A DNA stretch of 45,038 nt from Mycobacterium palustre (GTDB lineage: Bacteria; Actinomycetota; Actinomycetes; Mycobacteriales; Mycobacteriaceae), in NCBI RefSeq assembly GCF_002101785.1, contig NZ_LQPJ01000146.1, forward strand, positions 1 to 45,038, in the 5' to 3' direction. Under the pieces are notes generated by a model. The model was not told the DNA's origin, did not search any database, and saw only the letters and a list, made by a program, of their open reading frames with translations. Positions 8,939 to 17,748 of the stretch are shown in pieces (within the stretch, counting starts at the first letter, position 1; every line of letters begins with the position of its first letter). A program made the position numbers and the translations under genes.

Positions 8939-10408
8939 TCAAGACTCGGTCGGTTCCGCGTCGCCTCCGGCTTCGTCGGTTTTGTCGGTCGCGTCGGCGT
9001 CGGCCGCGTCGGCCTCCTCAGCCTCGCCTACCGGCTCGGCATCGTCAGCCTCCGAAGCCCGATTGTCGGCCTCCTCAGCCTCCGAAGCCCGATTGCCGAA
9101 GAACTCGCTCGTGTCGATCGTGTTGCCCTCGGAGTCGGTGACGGTGGCCGCCCGCACCGCGGCGGCGATGGCCAGGCTGCGCCGCACGTCGGCGAACATG
9201 GCCGGCAGCTGGTTGTTCTCCTGCAGATAGCCGAACAGCTGCTGCGGCTCGATGCCGTACTGCCGCGACGTCGCCACCAGCCGCTCGGTCAGGTCGTCCT
9301 GGCCGACCTGCACGTCGAGCTCGTCGGCCAGCGCGTCGAGCAGCAGTTGCTTCTTGACCTCTGTCTCCGCGGCGTTGTGCGCGTCGACCTCGAACTGCTG
9401 GCGCGACTGGCCTTGCGCCCGCAGGGCCTCGGCGAACTTGGCCTCGTCGTGGTCGAAGCTGTGCAGCGCATTGTGGACCGCGCCGTCGACCTGGGCCTTG
9501 ACGACCGCCTCCGGCAGCGGCACCTCGACGCGCTCGAGGAGCGCCTCGATGGTGGCGTCGCGGATCTGCTGCGCCTGCTGGGCGCGCTTGGCCTGACCCA
9601 CCTGGTCGCGCAGGTTGGAGCGCAGTTCGTCGATGGTGTCGAATTCGCTTGCCATTTGGGCGAATTCGTCGTTGAGCTCCTCGAGCTTGCGCGCCTTGAT
9701 CGACCTGACGGTGACGGTGACCTGGGCGTCTTCGCCGGCGTGTTCGCCGGCCGCCATCTTCGCGGTGAATTCCTTGGACTCGTCGACGGAGAGCCCCACC
9801 ACCGCGTCGTCGAGTCCGGCGATGAGCCGGCCCGAGCCGACCTCGTAGGACAGCCCCTCGGCGCGCGCGTTCGGCACGTCCTCGCCGCCGACGGTTGCCG
9901 ACAGGTCGATGGTGAGAAAGTCGCCCTGCTCCACCGGGCGGTCCACCTCTTCCAGGGAGGCGAACCGGGCGCGCAGCGATTCCAGCTCGGCGTCGACGTC
10001 CTCGTCGCGGACCTCGACCGGGTCCACGGTGACCTTCAGCTCGCCTAGGTCGGGGAGGGTGAGCTTGGGACGGACGTCGACCTCGGCGGTGAACGCCAGT
10101 TCCTGGCCGTACTCCTTCTTGGTGACCTCGATGCTGGGCTGGCCGAGCGGCTGGACCTCGGACTCCACCACCGCCTGCCCGTACCGGGCCGGCAGCGCCT
10201 CGCTGACGACCTGGTCGAGCATCGCCTCCCGGCCGAACCGGGCCTCGAGCAGCTTGGCGGGGGCCTTGCCGGGCCGGAAGCCGGGCAGCCGCACCTGCTT
10301 GGCCAGCTCCTTGTAGGCGCGCTGGAAATCGGGTTCCAGTTCGGTGAACGGCACCTCCACGTTGATCCGCACCCGGGTGGGGCTCAACTGCTCGACGCTG
10401 CTCTTCAC
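8939..10408 (-). CDS. tig: Trigger factor (ribosome-associated chaperone and prolyl isomerase)
   Basis: Trigger factor binds the ribosome exit tunnel and folds nascent chains. The 489-residue product starts VKSSVEQLSPTRVRINVEVP and carries the ribosome-docking motif GFRPGKAP at about residues 44-51. An FKBP-like PPIase domain (about 155-245) and the long helical C-terminal substrate domain follow. The GTG at 10408 gives the standard start; the open frame upstream runs back through tRNA-Pro and is not coding. The last 60 or so residues form an acidic Ala/Glu/Asp tail with a duplicated NRASEA(E/D) unit, making the protein roughly 20 residues longer than the M. tuberculosis one (Rv2462c). It lies upstream of clpP1 on the same strand, giving a folding/degradation cluster. 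Confidence 0.94.
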   Translation of the reverse strand: MKSSVEQLSPTRVRINVEVPFTELEPDFQRAYKELAKQVRLPGFRPGKAPAKLLEARFGREAMLDQVVSEALPARYGQAVVESEVQPLGQPSIEVTKKEYGQELAFTAEVDVRPKLTLPDLGELKVTVDPVEVRDEDVDAELESLRARFASLEEVDRPVEQGDFLTIDLSATVGGEDVPNARAEGLSYEVGSGRLIAGLDDAVVGLSVDESKEFTAKMAAGEHAGEDAQVTVTVRSIKARKLEELNDEFAQMASEFDTIDELRSNLRDQVGQAKRAQQAQQIRDATIEALLERVEVPLPEAVVKAQVDGAVHNALHSFDHDEAKFAEALRAQGQSRQQFEVDAHNAAETEVKKQLLLDALADELDVQVGQDDLTERLVATSRQYGIEPQQLFGYLQENNQLPAMFADVRRSLAIAAAVRAATVTDSEGNTIDTSEFFGNRASEAEEADNRASEADDAEPVGEAEEADAADADATDKTDEAGGDAEPTES

Positions 10409-10467
10409 GGTGGTGCTCCTCGATGGTCGGTGTGGCCGCGTTCGCGGCGCGGGGCGGGTGGCGCTGG

Positions 10468-10541
10468 TCGGGGTGACAGGATTTGAACCTGCGGCCTTCC
10501 GCTCCCAAAGCGGATGCGCTACCAAGCTGCGCTACACCCCG
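10468..10541 (-). tRNA. tRNA-Pro (UGG anticodon)
   Basis: The minus strand folds as a cloverleaf: acceptor CGGGGTG/CACCCCG with discriminator A, anticodon stem CCGC/GCGG and loop TTTGGGA giving anticodon UGG, and T-arm CAGG-TTCAAAT-CCTG. It lies between tig and the divergent tRNA-Gly, as in other mycobacteria. CCA is not encoded. Confidence 0.95.
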
Positions 10542-10686
10542 CGCTGACCTCGCGATCCTACGGCCCGTGATCACCAGGTTGGCCACCGGCTGCGGGGCGA
10601 GCTCGAGACCTCACGACGCGATCACAAAACCGCTTCGATTAGATTTGATGTTCGTCGCCAGATACAGTCTCGCTCGACTAAAACTT

Positions 10687-10757
10687 GCGGGCGTAGCTCA
10701 ATGGTAGAGCCCTAGTCTTCCAAACTAGCGACGCGGGTTCGATTCCCGTCGCCCGCT
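10687..10757 (+). tRNA. tRNA-Gly (UCC anticodon)
   Basis: Complete 71-base cloverleaf: acceptor GCGGGCG/CGCCCGC with discriminator T, D-arm GCTC..GAGC, anticodon stem CTAGT/ACTAG with loop CTTCCAA (anticodon UCC), and T-arm CGGG-TTCGATT-CCCG. It lies 30 bases upstream of lipP. Confidence 0.95.
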
Positions 10758-10787
10758 CGGACACGTTCTACTCGACAGAAAGGCGCC

Positions 10788-11981
10788 ATGAGCGACGTCC
10801 AAATCAAGGGCTCATGCGCGTCGGACTTCGTAGGAGTGCGCGACGCGTTTGAGCGCAACTTCGTGCTGCGCCAGGAGGTCGGCGCGGCGGTCGCCGTGTG
10901 GGTGGACGGCGAGCTGGTCGTCAACCTGTGGGGCGGCTGGGCCGACGCGGCGCGCACCCGGCCCTGGCAGCAGAACACCCTCACGACGGTGCTCTCGGGC
11001 ACCAAAGGGCTGTCGGCCACCTGCGTCCACCAACTCGCCGACCGCGGCGAGCTGGACCTGCACGCCCCGGTGGCACGCTACTGGCCCGAGTTCGGCCAGG
11101 CCGGCAAGCAAGACATCACGCTGGCGATGGTGATGGGCCACCGCTCCGGCGTCATCGGCCCGCGCACCCGGATGAGCTGGGAGCAGGTCGCCGACTGGGA
11201 CTTTGTCTGCACGCAGCTGGCGGCCGCCGAACCGTGGTGGGAGCCCGGCACCGCCCAGGGCTACCACATGACGACGTTCGGCTTCATCCTCGGTGAGGTG
11301 TTCCGCCGGGTCACCGGCCGAACGATCGGCCAGTACCTGCGCAGCGAGATCGCCGAACCGCTGGGCGTCGACGTGCACATCGGCCTGCCGCCGGCCGAGC
11401 AGCGCCGCTGCGCCGAGCGGGTCAACAAGCCGCACGCCCGCGACCTGTTGGCCGAGGTGGACGCCCCCGGCTACCCGACCAGCCTGGCCGAGCACCCCAA
11501 GGCGGCGCTGTCGATCTCGATGGGGTTCGCCCCCGACGACGAGCTGGGGTCCCACGATCTACAGCTGTGGCGAGCGCTGGAGTTTCCCGGCACCAACGGG
11601 CAGGTGTCGGCGCTGGGATTGGCGACCTTCTACAACGCGCTCGCGCAGGAGAAGCTGCTCAGCCGGAAGCACATGGAGTTGGTCCGGGTGTCGCAGGGCG
11701 GCTTCGAGCCAGACCTGGTGCTGGGGCCTCGCGTCGCCGACCACGGGTGGGGTCTGGGCTACATGCTCAACCAGCGCTGCGTCAACGGCCCAAACCCCAA
11801 GATCTTCGGCCACGGCGGGCTGGGCGGCTCGTTCGGCTTCGTCGACCTCGAGCACCGGATCGGCTACGCCTACGTGATGAACCGCTTCGACGCCACCAAG
11901 GCCAACGCCGACCCGCGCAGCGTCGCCCTCAGCAACGAGGTCTACGCCGCGCTGGGCGTCATCGAGCGGGCCACCACGTAA
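10788..11981 (+). CDS. lipP: Serine beta-lactamase-fold esterase/lipase LipP
   Basis: A 397-residue member of the class C beta-lactamase/penicillin-binding-like esterase family (Pfam beta-lactamase), not an alpha/beta hydrolase. The nucleophile motif S-x-x-K is S70-GT-K73 in LSGTKGLSAT. The conserved Tyr motif appears as GYHMTTFGFILGE, and the third motif as GHGGLGGSFGF near the C-terminus. The ATG at 10788 follows a GAAAGG ribosome site. No signal peptide is evident, so it is probably cytoplasmic or loosely membrane-bound. It corresponds to Rv2463; substrate is unknown, likely short-chain esters. A perfect hairpin directly after the stop codon should end its transcript. Confidence 0.88.
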   Translation: MSDVQIKGSCASDFVGVRDAFERNFVLRQEVGAAVAVWVDGELVVNLWGGWADAARTRPWQQNTLTTVLSGTKGLSATCVHQLADRGELDLHAPVARYWPEFGQAGKQDITLAMVMGHRSGVIGPRTRMSWEQVADWDFVCTQLAAAEPWWEPGTAQGYHMTTFGFILGEVFRRVTGRTIGQYLRSEIAEPLGVDVHIGLPPAEQRRCAERVNKPHARDLLAEVDAPGYPTSLAEHPKAALSISMGFAPDDELGSHDLQLWRALEFPGTNGQVSALGLATFYNALAQEKLLSRKHMELVRVSQGGFEPDLVLGPRVADHGWGLGYMLNQRCVNGPNPKIFGHGGLGGSFGFVDLEHRIGYAYVMNRFDATKANADPRSVALSNEVYAALGVIERATT

Positions 11982-12011
11982 ACCGCACCCCGCCGACAGC
12001 GGGGTGCGGTT
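11981..12011. terminator. Strong hairpin after lipP, between convergent genes
   Basis: A perfect 13-bp stem (AACCGCACCCCGC and its complement) with a 5-base loop starts at the last base of the lipP stop codon. No U-run follows, which is usual for mycobacterial terminators. Placed between convergent genes, it could serve both strands. Confidence 0.75.
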
Positions 12012-12027
12012 GCTTGGAAGTGACGGG

Positions 12028-12315
12028 TCAGCGATGGTCCCAGCCGGGGCCCCCGGGTCCACCCGGTCCCCCGGGCCCGCGGAACGGCTCGGGATGTGGG
12101 TTCGGGCCGGGCCCGCGCCAGTTGTCATGGCAGTGCCCGAGGTCCCAGTTATCGCCCCAGCCCGGGTCCCAGAAGTCTCCCGGACACCACTGCGGGAGCG
12201 GGCCGGGCTGCGCCTGAGCCTCGGTCGCGGCGCCCAGGCCCGCCAGGCCCAGACCGATGAATATCGCGAATATCGTTGCAATCAAACGTGGATGAGTTTT
12301 CACGAGGGCTACCAA
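12028..12315 (-). CDS. Small secreted Pro/Gly/Trp-rich protein
   Basis: 95 residues. A basic start (MVALVKTHPR) precedes a long hydrophobic helix and a signal peptidase site ATEAQA|Q. The mature part, about 58 residues, carries PGPLPQWCPGD..DPGWGDNWD and CHD, with two cysteines that could form a disulfide, and ends in a GGPGGPGGPG collagen-like repeat. The PLPxWCPGxxWxPxWGxNWD signature is shared by many small exported mycobacterial proteins of unknown role. It stands alone between lipP (convergent) and nei (same strand, 120 bases upstream). Function unknown. The signal peptide is seen; export is inferred. Confidence 0.75.
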   Translation of the reverse strand: MVALVKTHPRLIATIFAIFIGLGLAGLGAATEAQAQPGPLPQWCPGDFWDPGWGDNWDLGHCHDNWRGPGPNPHPEPFRGPGGPGGPGGPGWDHR

Positions 12316-12436
12316 TACCTCGCGGTGGCGCCGGTTAAACAGTAGACGCCAGCGTTTCTTCCTGGCAGTTTCCTGAAAGTCGCGCTACCGGCCCGCCCAC
12401 CTGCGCTTTCGACCACGGCGCCGGCGGTGAGCTTCG

Positions 12437-13246
12437 TCACTTCTGGCAGGCGGGGCACCAGAACAGGTTTCGGCCCTCGAGCACCGCGGTGCCGATCGGC
12501 CCGCCACACACCCGGCACGCCTCACCGGGACGCCGGTAGACGTAGGTGCGGGGCCGGCCCGGCAGGTACGACGGCGGCCCGTGGTCGTGCTCGGGCCGGA
12601 CCACGATGATCTTGCCGCGACGCAAGCCCACCTTCATCAGCGCCACCAGGTCGGTCCACATCGCGTCGAACTCGGCCTCGCCGATCCCGCGGCCGGGCCG
12701 CAAGGGGTCGATCCCGTGGCGGAACAGCAACTCGTTGCGGTACACGTTGCCGACACCGGCGATGACGGTCTGGTCCATCAGCAGAGCCCCAATCGGCCTG
12801 CGGGACTTGGTGATTCGGGCCCACGCCCACGACGGGTCGGCGTCGGCGCGCAGCGGGTCGGGGCCAAGCCTGGCCAGCACGTCGCTGACCTGACCTTCGT
12901 CGATCACTTCGCACACCGTCGGGCCGCGCAGGTCGGTGCCGTAGCCGCCGCCCACCATCCGCATCCGCACCTGCCCGACCGCTTCTGGGAGCGCGGCGCC
13001 GTCGGCGCCCCGGGGCGTCGCCCATTCGGTGAAGGCGCCGTACAGACCCAGGTGCACGTGCACGATCGGGCCGCCGGCGTAGTGATGGAACAGGTGCTTG
13101 CCCCAGGCGCTGGTCCGCTGCAGCACCCGGCCGTCCACCACGTCGGCCGCGAAGCGGCCCTGCGGGCTGGACACCGCGACCGGTGCGCCGCCGAATCGGC
13201 GCTGATGCAACCGGGCCAGCCGGTGCAGGGTATGCCCTTCGGGCAA
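12437..13246 (-). CDS. nei: Fpg/Nei-family DNA glycosylase-AP lyase
   Basis: The 269-residue product is a base-excision repair glycosylase removing oxidised bases. With the TTG at 13246 as start, the protein begins (M)PEGHTLHRL, giving the obligatory N-terminal Pro2 nucleophile and Glu3. Choosing any upstream start would bury Pro2 and kill activity. An AGGAGGGG ribosome site lies just upstream of this TTG. The H2TH region includes MDQTVIAGVGNVYRNE, and the C-terminus has a four-cysteine zinc finger, CRVCGG..CPAC. It corresponds to Rv2464c, an Nei-type enzyme. It lies immediately after rpiB, whose stop codon abuts the ribosome site. Confidence 0.9.
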   Translation of the reverse strand: MPEGHTLHRLARLHQRRFGGAPVAVSSPQGRFAADVVDGRVLQRTSAWGKHLFHHYAGGPIVHVHLGLYGAFTEWATPRGADGAALPEAVGQVRMRMVGGGYGTDLRGPTVCEVIDEGQVSDVLARLGPDPLRADADPSWAWARITKSRRPIGALLMDQTVIAGVGNVYRNELLFRHGIDPLRPGRGIGEAEFDAMWTDLVALMKVGLRRGKIIVVRPEHDHGPPSYLPGRPRTYVYRRPGEACRVCGGPIGTAVLEGRNLFWCPACQK

Positions 13247-13260
13247 CGCTTCGGCCCCTC

Positions 13261-13749
13261 CTAATTCGGCGCGCCGGGCACCGGTGGCGCTTGGTGGGTG
13301 CGTTCGTATTCGGCGAGGATGTCGATACGCCGTTGGTGGCGTTCGGCTTTCGACCATTGCGCATTCAAAAACGCGTCCACGATCGCCAGCGCCTCCGGGA
13401 CGGTGTGCATGCGACCGCCGATCCCGATCAGCTGGGCGTCGTTGTGTTCGCGGGCCAATGTCGCCGTCTCCACACTCCACGCCAGCGCGCACCGGGCCCC
13501 GGGCACCTTGTTGGCCGCGATCTGCTCGCCGTTGCCCGACCCGCCCAGCACGATGCCCAGGCTGTCGGGGTCGGCCACCGTGCGGGTGGCGGCGGCGATG
13601 CAAAACGCCGGGTAGTCGTCCTCGGCGTCGTAGCTGAAGGCGCCGCAGTCGATCGGCTCGTGCCCGGACGCTTTGAGGTGCTCGATGATCTGTTGCTTGA
13701 GCTCGAATCCGGCGTGGTCAGAACCGAGGTAGACGCGCATGCCCGACAT
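13261..13749 (-). CDS. rpiB: Ribose-5-phosphate isomerase B
   Basis: RpiB interconverts ribose 5-phosphate and ribulose 5-phosphate in the pentose phosphate pathway. The 162-residue product has the LacA/RpiB signature GSDHAGFELK near the N-terminus, the phosphate-binding GxGNGE loop (VLGGSGNGEQIAANK) and the HNDAQLIGIGGR segment. The start at 13749 (MSGMRVYLG) could equally be the Met three codons later, which is the better-conserved beginning. Actinobacterial RpiB uses Glu in place of the E. coli Cys as base, consistent with GNGE here. It is followed by nei after 14 bases, so the two are probably co-transcribed. It corresponds to Rv2465c. Confidence 0.93.
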   Translation of the reverse strand: MSGMRVYLGSDHAGFELKQQIIEHLKASGHEPIDCGAFSYDAEDDYPAFCIAAATRTVADPDSLGIVLGGSGNGEQIAANKVPGARCALAWSVETATLAREHNDAQLIGIGGRMHTVPEALAIVDAFLNAQWSKAERHQRRIDILAEYERTHQAPPVPGAPN

Positions 13750-13770
13750 CTTTGCATGCCGGGCCCGATC

Positions 13771-13882
13771 GACCCGCGGCGATCGCCAGCGCGGCCAACC
13801 CGGGCGCAGCGGGTCGCCGCCCGACCGACCCGCGGCGATCGCCAGCGCGGCGAAGCCGGGCGCAGCGGGTCGCCGCCCGACC
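13771..13882. repeat. Two tandem copies of a 56-bp repeat (VNTR/MIRU-like)
   Basis: Bases 13771-13826 and 13827-13882 are near-identical 56-bp units starting GACCCGCGGCGATCGCCAGC. They differ at only a few positions (GGCCAACC against GGCGAAGC). They fill the gap between the 5' end of rpiB and the 3' end of the DsbA-like gene. Short GC-rich tandem intergenic units of this size are typical mycobacterial VNTR loci. Confidence 0.85.
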
Positions 13883-13885
13883 TAC

Positions 13886-14506
13886 TCAGTCGAATTCGGG
13901 CTTTTCGGTGCGGGTCCGCTTGAGTTCGAAGAAGTGCGGGTAGGACGCGAAGGTCACCGAGGCGTCCCACAGCTTGCCCGCTTCCTCGCCGCGCGGGATT
14001 TTCGAGAGCACCGGCCCGAAGAACGCCACCCCGTTGACGTGGATGGTCGGCGTGCCGACGTCGTCGCCGACGGCGTCCATCCCCGCATGGTGGCTCTTGC
14101 GCAGCGCGTCGTCGTAGGCCTCGCTGTGCGCGGCCTCGGCGAGCTCGGCCGGCAGGCCGGCGTCGGCCAGCGACAGCTTGATGACCTCCTCGAGGTTCTT
14201 GTTGTCCTCGTTGTGGATCCGGGTGCCCATCGCGGTGTAGAGCGGGCTCAACACCTCGGCGCCGTGGGCCTGCTCGGCGGCGATCGCCACCCGCACCGGG
14301 CCCCACGCGTGCTTCATCATCTCGCGGTACTTGTCGGAAAGGCCCTCGCGGTTTTCGTTGAGGATGGCCAGGCTCATGACGTGGAAGTGCACCTCGATGT
14401 CGCGGACCTTTTCCACTTCGAGGATCCAGCGCGACGTGATCCAACACCACGGGCACAGCGGGTCGAACCAGAAGTCGGCTTGGTTTTTCGTGGCCTTCTC
14501 GGACAT
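13886..14506 (-). CDS. Mycothiol-dependent DsbA-like oxidoreductase (Rv2466c family)
   Basis: 206 residues with a thioredoxin-like DsbA fold. The active site C18-P-W-C21 lies in WFDPLCPWCW, and the cis-Pro loop GTPTIHVNG comes late in the sequence. The helical insertion typical of DsbA/2-hydroxychromene-isomerase relatives lies between them. The M. tuberculosis homologue Rv2466c is a mycothiol-dependent reductase induced by oxidative stress and able to activate nitro prodrugs. No signal peptide is present, fitting a cytoplasmic role despite the DsbA fold. I start at the ATG at 14506 (MSEKATKNQADFWF); a GTG/ATG seven codons upstream is possible but less like the homologue. Confidence 0.88.
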   Translation of the reverse strand: MSEKATKNQADFWFDPLCPWCWITSRWILEVEKVRDIEVHFHVMSLAILNENREGLSDKYREMMKHAWGPVRVAIAAEQAHGAEVLSPLYTAMGTRIHNEDNKNLEEVIKLSLADAGLPAELAEAAHSEAYDDALRKSHHAGMDAVGDDVGTPTIHVNGVAFFGPVLSKIPRGEEAGKLWDASVTFASYPHFFELKRTRTEKPEFD

Positions 14507-14636
14507 CGCAGCGGTCCTCTCCTGCACGGTTAGGGACGGTCAGAACACCGTCCAGCACAACCGTAGTCATCGCGAGGCTGTTCCCGCCCCGCCGCACGGG
14601 TTACCTCGAATTCACCGACACGTTTAAGTTGGACAC

Positions 14637-17219
14637 GTGGCCCTTCCTAACCTCACCCGGGACCAGGCCGTCGAGCGCGCCGCGCTGATCACCGTCCAGA
14701 GCTACCAGATCAGCCTGGACGTCACCGACGGCTCGGGTGCGCCCGGCGAGCGAACCTTCCGCTCCACTACCACCGTGGTGTTCGACGCCCTGCCCGGCGC
14801 CGACACGGTCATCGACATCGCCGCCGACACCATTCGCAGCGCCAGCCTCAACGGGCGCGACCTCGACGTGTCCGGCTACGACGAATCGGTCGGCATCCCG
14901 CTGAGCGGGCTCGACAAGCGCAACGTCGTCGTCGTCGACGCCGATTGCCGTTACTCCAACACCGGCGAGGGATTGCATCGCTTCGTCGACCCGGTCGACG
15001 ACGAGACCTACCTGTATTCGCAATTCGAAACCGCCGACGCCAAGCGGATGTTCGCCTGCTTCGACCAGCCCGACCTCAAGGCCACGTTCGACGTGCGCGT
15101 CGTCGCGCCCGCGCACTGGAAGGTGATCTCCAACGGCGCGACCGTCTCGATCGAGGACGGGGTGCACACCTTTGCCACCACGCCGAGGATGAGCACGTAC
15201 CTGGTCGCCCTGATCGCCGGCCCCTACGCCCGGTGGAAGGACTCCTACGTCGACGAGCACGGCGAGATCCCGCTGGCCATCTACTGCCGGGCGTCGCTGG
15301 CCCAGCACATGGACGCCGAGCGGTTGTTCACCGAGACCAAGCAGGGATTCGGCTTTTACCACAAGAACTTCGGGGTGCCCTACGCGTTCGGCAAGTACGA
15401 TCAGCTGTTCGTCCCCGAGTTCAACGCCGGCGCAATGGAAAACGCCGGCGCGGTGACCTTCCTCGAGGACTACGTCTTCCGCAGCAAGGTGACCCGGGCC
15501 TCCTACGAGCGGCGCGCCGAGACCGTGCTGCACGAGATGGCGCACATGTGGTTCGGCGACCTGGTCACGATGACGTGGTGGGACGACCTGTGGCTCAACG
15601 AGTCGTTCGCGACCTTCGCGTCGGTGCTGTGCCTCAGCGAGGCAACGGAATTCACCGAGGCGTGGACGACGTTCGCCAACGTCGAGAAGTCCTGGGCGTA
15701 CCGCCAGGACCAGCTGCCGTCGACGCACCCGATCGCCGCCGACATCCCCGACCTCGCCGCCGTCGAGGTGAACTTCGACGGCATCACCTACGTCAAGGGC
15801 GCCTCGGTGCTCAAGCAGCTCGTCGCCTACGTCGGGCTGGAGCAATTCCTGGCCGGGCTGCGCGACTACTTCCGCGCCCACGCCTACGCCAACGCCACCT
15901 TCGACGACCTACTCGCAGCGCTGGAGAAGGCGTCCGGGCGCGACCTGTCCACCTGGGGCGCCCAGTGGTTGAAAACCACTGGGCTGAACACACTTCGGGC
16001 CGATTTCGACGTCGACGCGGACGGCAGGTTCACCCGGTTCGCGGTGACGCAGAGCGGCGCCGCCCCGGGCGCCGGTGAGACCCGCGTGCACCGGTTGGCG
16101 GTCGGCATCTACGACGAGGATGGTTCCGGCGGTGCCGGCAAGCTGGTCCGGGTGCACCGCGAGGAACTCGACGTCGAGGGACCGGAAACGGAAGTTCCTG
16201 CGCTGGTTGGTGTTTCGCGGGGAAAGCTGATCCTGGTCAACGACGACGACCTGACCTACTGTTCGCTGCGGCTGGACCCCGAGTCGCTGCGGACCGCGCT
16301 GGAGCGGATCGCCGACATCGCCGAGCCGTTGCCCCGCACGCTGGTGTGGTCGGCGGCGTGGGAAATGACCCGCGAGGCCGAGCTGCGGGCGCGCGACTTC
16401 GTGGCGCTCGTCTCCGGCGGTGTTCAGGCCGAATCGGAGGTCGGGGTGGCGCAGCGGTTGCTGCTGCAGGCCCAGACGGCGCTGAACTCCTACGCCGAGC
16501 AGGGCTGGGCCCGCGGACACGGCTGGCCCCAATTCGCCGACCGGATGCTGGAATTGGCGCGCGCCGCGCAACCCGGATCGGATCACCAGCTGGCCTTCGT
16601 CAACGCACTGTGCTCGTCGGTGCTGTCGACCCGGCACGTCGTGACGCTGGCGGACCTGCTCGACCACGATCCCGCCGAGCTGGGCCTGGCCGGCCTGGAA
16701 GTCGACACCGACCTGCGCTGGCGCATCGTGACCGCGCTGGCCACCGCCGGCGACGTCGACGCCGACGGGCCCGAGACGCCGTTCATCGACGCCGAGGTGC
16801 AGCGCGACCCGACCGCCGCCGGCAAGCGACACGGCGCCCAGGCGGCGGCGGCGCGCCCGCAGCCGCAGGTCAAGGAGCAGGCGTGGACCACGGTGGTCGA
16901 GGACGACACCCTGCCCAACATCACGGCCCGCGCGATCATCGCGGGCATCGCGGCGCCGGGGCAGGCCGAGCTGCTCAAGCCGTTCACCGCGCGCTACTTC
17001 GAGGCGATACCCGGGGTGTGGGCGCGGCGGTCCAGCGAGGTCGCCCAGACGGTGGTGGTTGGCCTGTATCCGCACACCGACATCAGCGACTCCGGCATCG
17101 CGGCCGCCGACGAGTTCCTGAGCGACCCGGAGGTGCCGCCGGCCCTGCGCCGGTTGGTGCTCGAGGGCCAGGCAGGGGTGAAGCGGGCCTTACGGGCCCG
17201 CAAGTTCGACGCGTCCTGA
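14637..17219 (+). CDS. pepN: Aminopeptidase N (M1 zinc metallopeptidase)
   Basis: 860-residue M1-family aminopeptidase that trims N-terminal residues from peptides, completing protein turnover after Clp and proteasome action. The substrate-binding GAMEN motif is at about residues 263-267. The zinc site is H299-E300-x-x-H303 with the third ligand E322 in LNESFA, the exact gluzincin spacing. The C-terminal half is the helical ERAP1-like domain. The GTG at 14637 gives VALPNLTRDQAVERAALI, matching Rv2467. No signal peptide. It is transcribed alone on the plus strand, with a short hairpin after the stop. Confidence 0.96.
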   Translation: MALPNLTRDQAVERAALITVQSYQISLDVTDGSGAPGERTFRSTTTVVFDALPGADTVIDIAADTIRSASLNGRDLDVSGYDESVGIPLSGLDKRNVVVVDADCRYSNTGEGLHRFVDPVDDETYLYSQFETADAKRMFACFDQPDLKATFDVRVVAPAHWKVISNGATVSIEDGVHTFATTPRMSTYLVALIAGPYARWKDSYVDEHGEIPLAIYCRASLAQHMDAERLFTETKQGFGFYHKNFGVPYAFGKYDQLFVPEFNAGAMENAGAVTFLEDYVFRSKVTRASYERRAETVLHEMAHMWFGDLVTMTWWDDLWLNESFATFASVLCLSEATEFTEAWTTFANVEKSWAYRQDQLPSTHPIAADIPDLAAVEVNFDGITYVKGASVLKQLVAYVGLEQFLAGLRDYFRAHAYANATFDDLLAALEKASGRDLSTWGAQWLKTTGLNTLRADFDVDADGRFTRFAVTQSGAAPGAGETRVHRLAVGIYDEDGSGGAGKLVRVHREELDVEGPETEVPALVGVSRGKLILVNDDDLTYCSLRLDPESLRTALERIADIAEPLPRTLVWSAAWEMTREAELRARDFVALVSGGVQAESEVGVAQRLLLQAQTALNSYAEQGWARGHGWPQFADRMLELARAAQPGSDHQLAFVNALCSSVLSTRHVVTLADLLDHDPAELGLAGLEVDTDLRWRIVTALATAGDVDADGPETPFIDAEVQRDPTAAGKRHGAQAAAARPQPQVKEQAWTTVVEDDTLPNITARAIIAGIAAPGQAELLKPFTARYFEAIPGVWARRSSEVAQTVVVGLYPHTDISDSGIAAADEFLSDPEVPPALRRLVLEGQAGVKRALRARKFDAS

Positions 17220-17233
17220 TCGAGCCTGCGCTC

Positions 17234-17250
17234 AGCGCCTGCGGCGCTTT
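17234..17250 (+). terminator. Short hairpin with TTT after pepN
   Basis: AGCGCC-TGC-GGCGCT forms a 6-bp stem with a three-base loop and ends in TTT, 15 bases after the pepN stop. Weak but well placed between convergent genes. Confidence 0.4.
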
Positions 17251-17280
17251 GGACGCAGTCTCGATGCGAGGCGGCGGCGA

Positions 17281-17748
17281 CTAGGCCGGGGAGATCCCGG
17301 AGCTCAGCACGCGGATCGCGCTGACCAGCCCGTCGACCAGGTTGCCCTGCTCGAACGCCGAAGCGGCGGCGGCCACGCCCAGCGGAGCGGCCGACTCGGC
17401 GCCGCGGCCCCGCACGCGCGAGCCGTAGACCACCTCGATGACGTGCTGGTCGGGCGAGACCGCGAGCAGCACGGCGTTGTCCGGGGTCGGGACGTGGGCC
17501 AGGATCTCGCGGGCCCGCGCCGCGGTGTCGCTGCCCAGGTCGCCGAGGTAGATGGCGAACCGGGCCCGGGACGCCCGCGAGCCGTACTTCAGCGCGTCGT
17601 CGATGGCGACCAGGTCCTTGATCGGGAACGGGAAGTGCACCGACACCTCGCCGGGCTCGGTGACCCTCGAGATCCGGCCGCTGGTCGTGATCGCCGAGCC
17701 CTTGCGCAGCTCGCTGCGCTCGATCGTCGCTACCTCACCACGTGCCAC
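17281..17748 (-). CDS. DUF5130 (TPM-like) protein, Rv2468c homologue
   Basis: 155 residues from a GTG at 17748, which follows a GGAGG ribosome site; an earlier in-frame GTG would add residues with no conserved look. The body (HFPFPIKDLVAIDDALKYG, FAIYLGDLG, VLLAVSPDQHVIEVVYG) has the alternating beta/alpha pattern of TPM/DUF5130 domains. The C-terminal helix is amphipathic. It overlaps the end of the small membrane-protein gene upstream by 14 bases, so the two are co-translated. From memory, homologues of this gene pair were found as accessory subunits in cryo-EM structures of the mycobacterial bc1-aa3 respiratory supercomplex. I am not sure which subunit name belongs to which gene. Confidence 0.75.
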   Translation of the reverse strand: MARGEVATIERSELRKGSAITTSGRISRVTEPGEVSVHFPFPIKDLVAIDDALKYGSRASRARFAIYLGDLGSDTAARAREILAHVPTPDNAVLLAVSPDQHVIEVVYGSRVRGRGAESAAPLGVAAAASAFEQGNLVDGLVSAIRVLSSGISPA

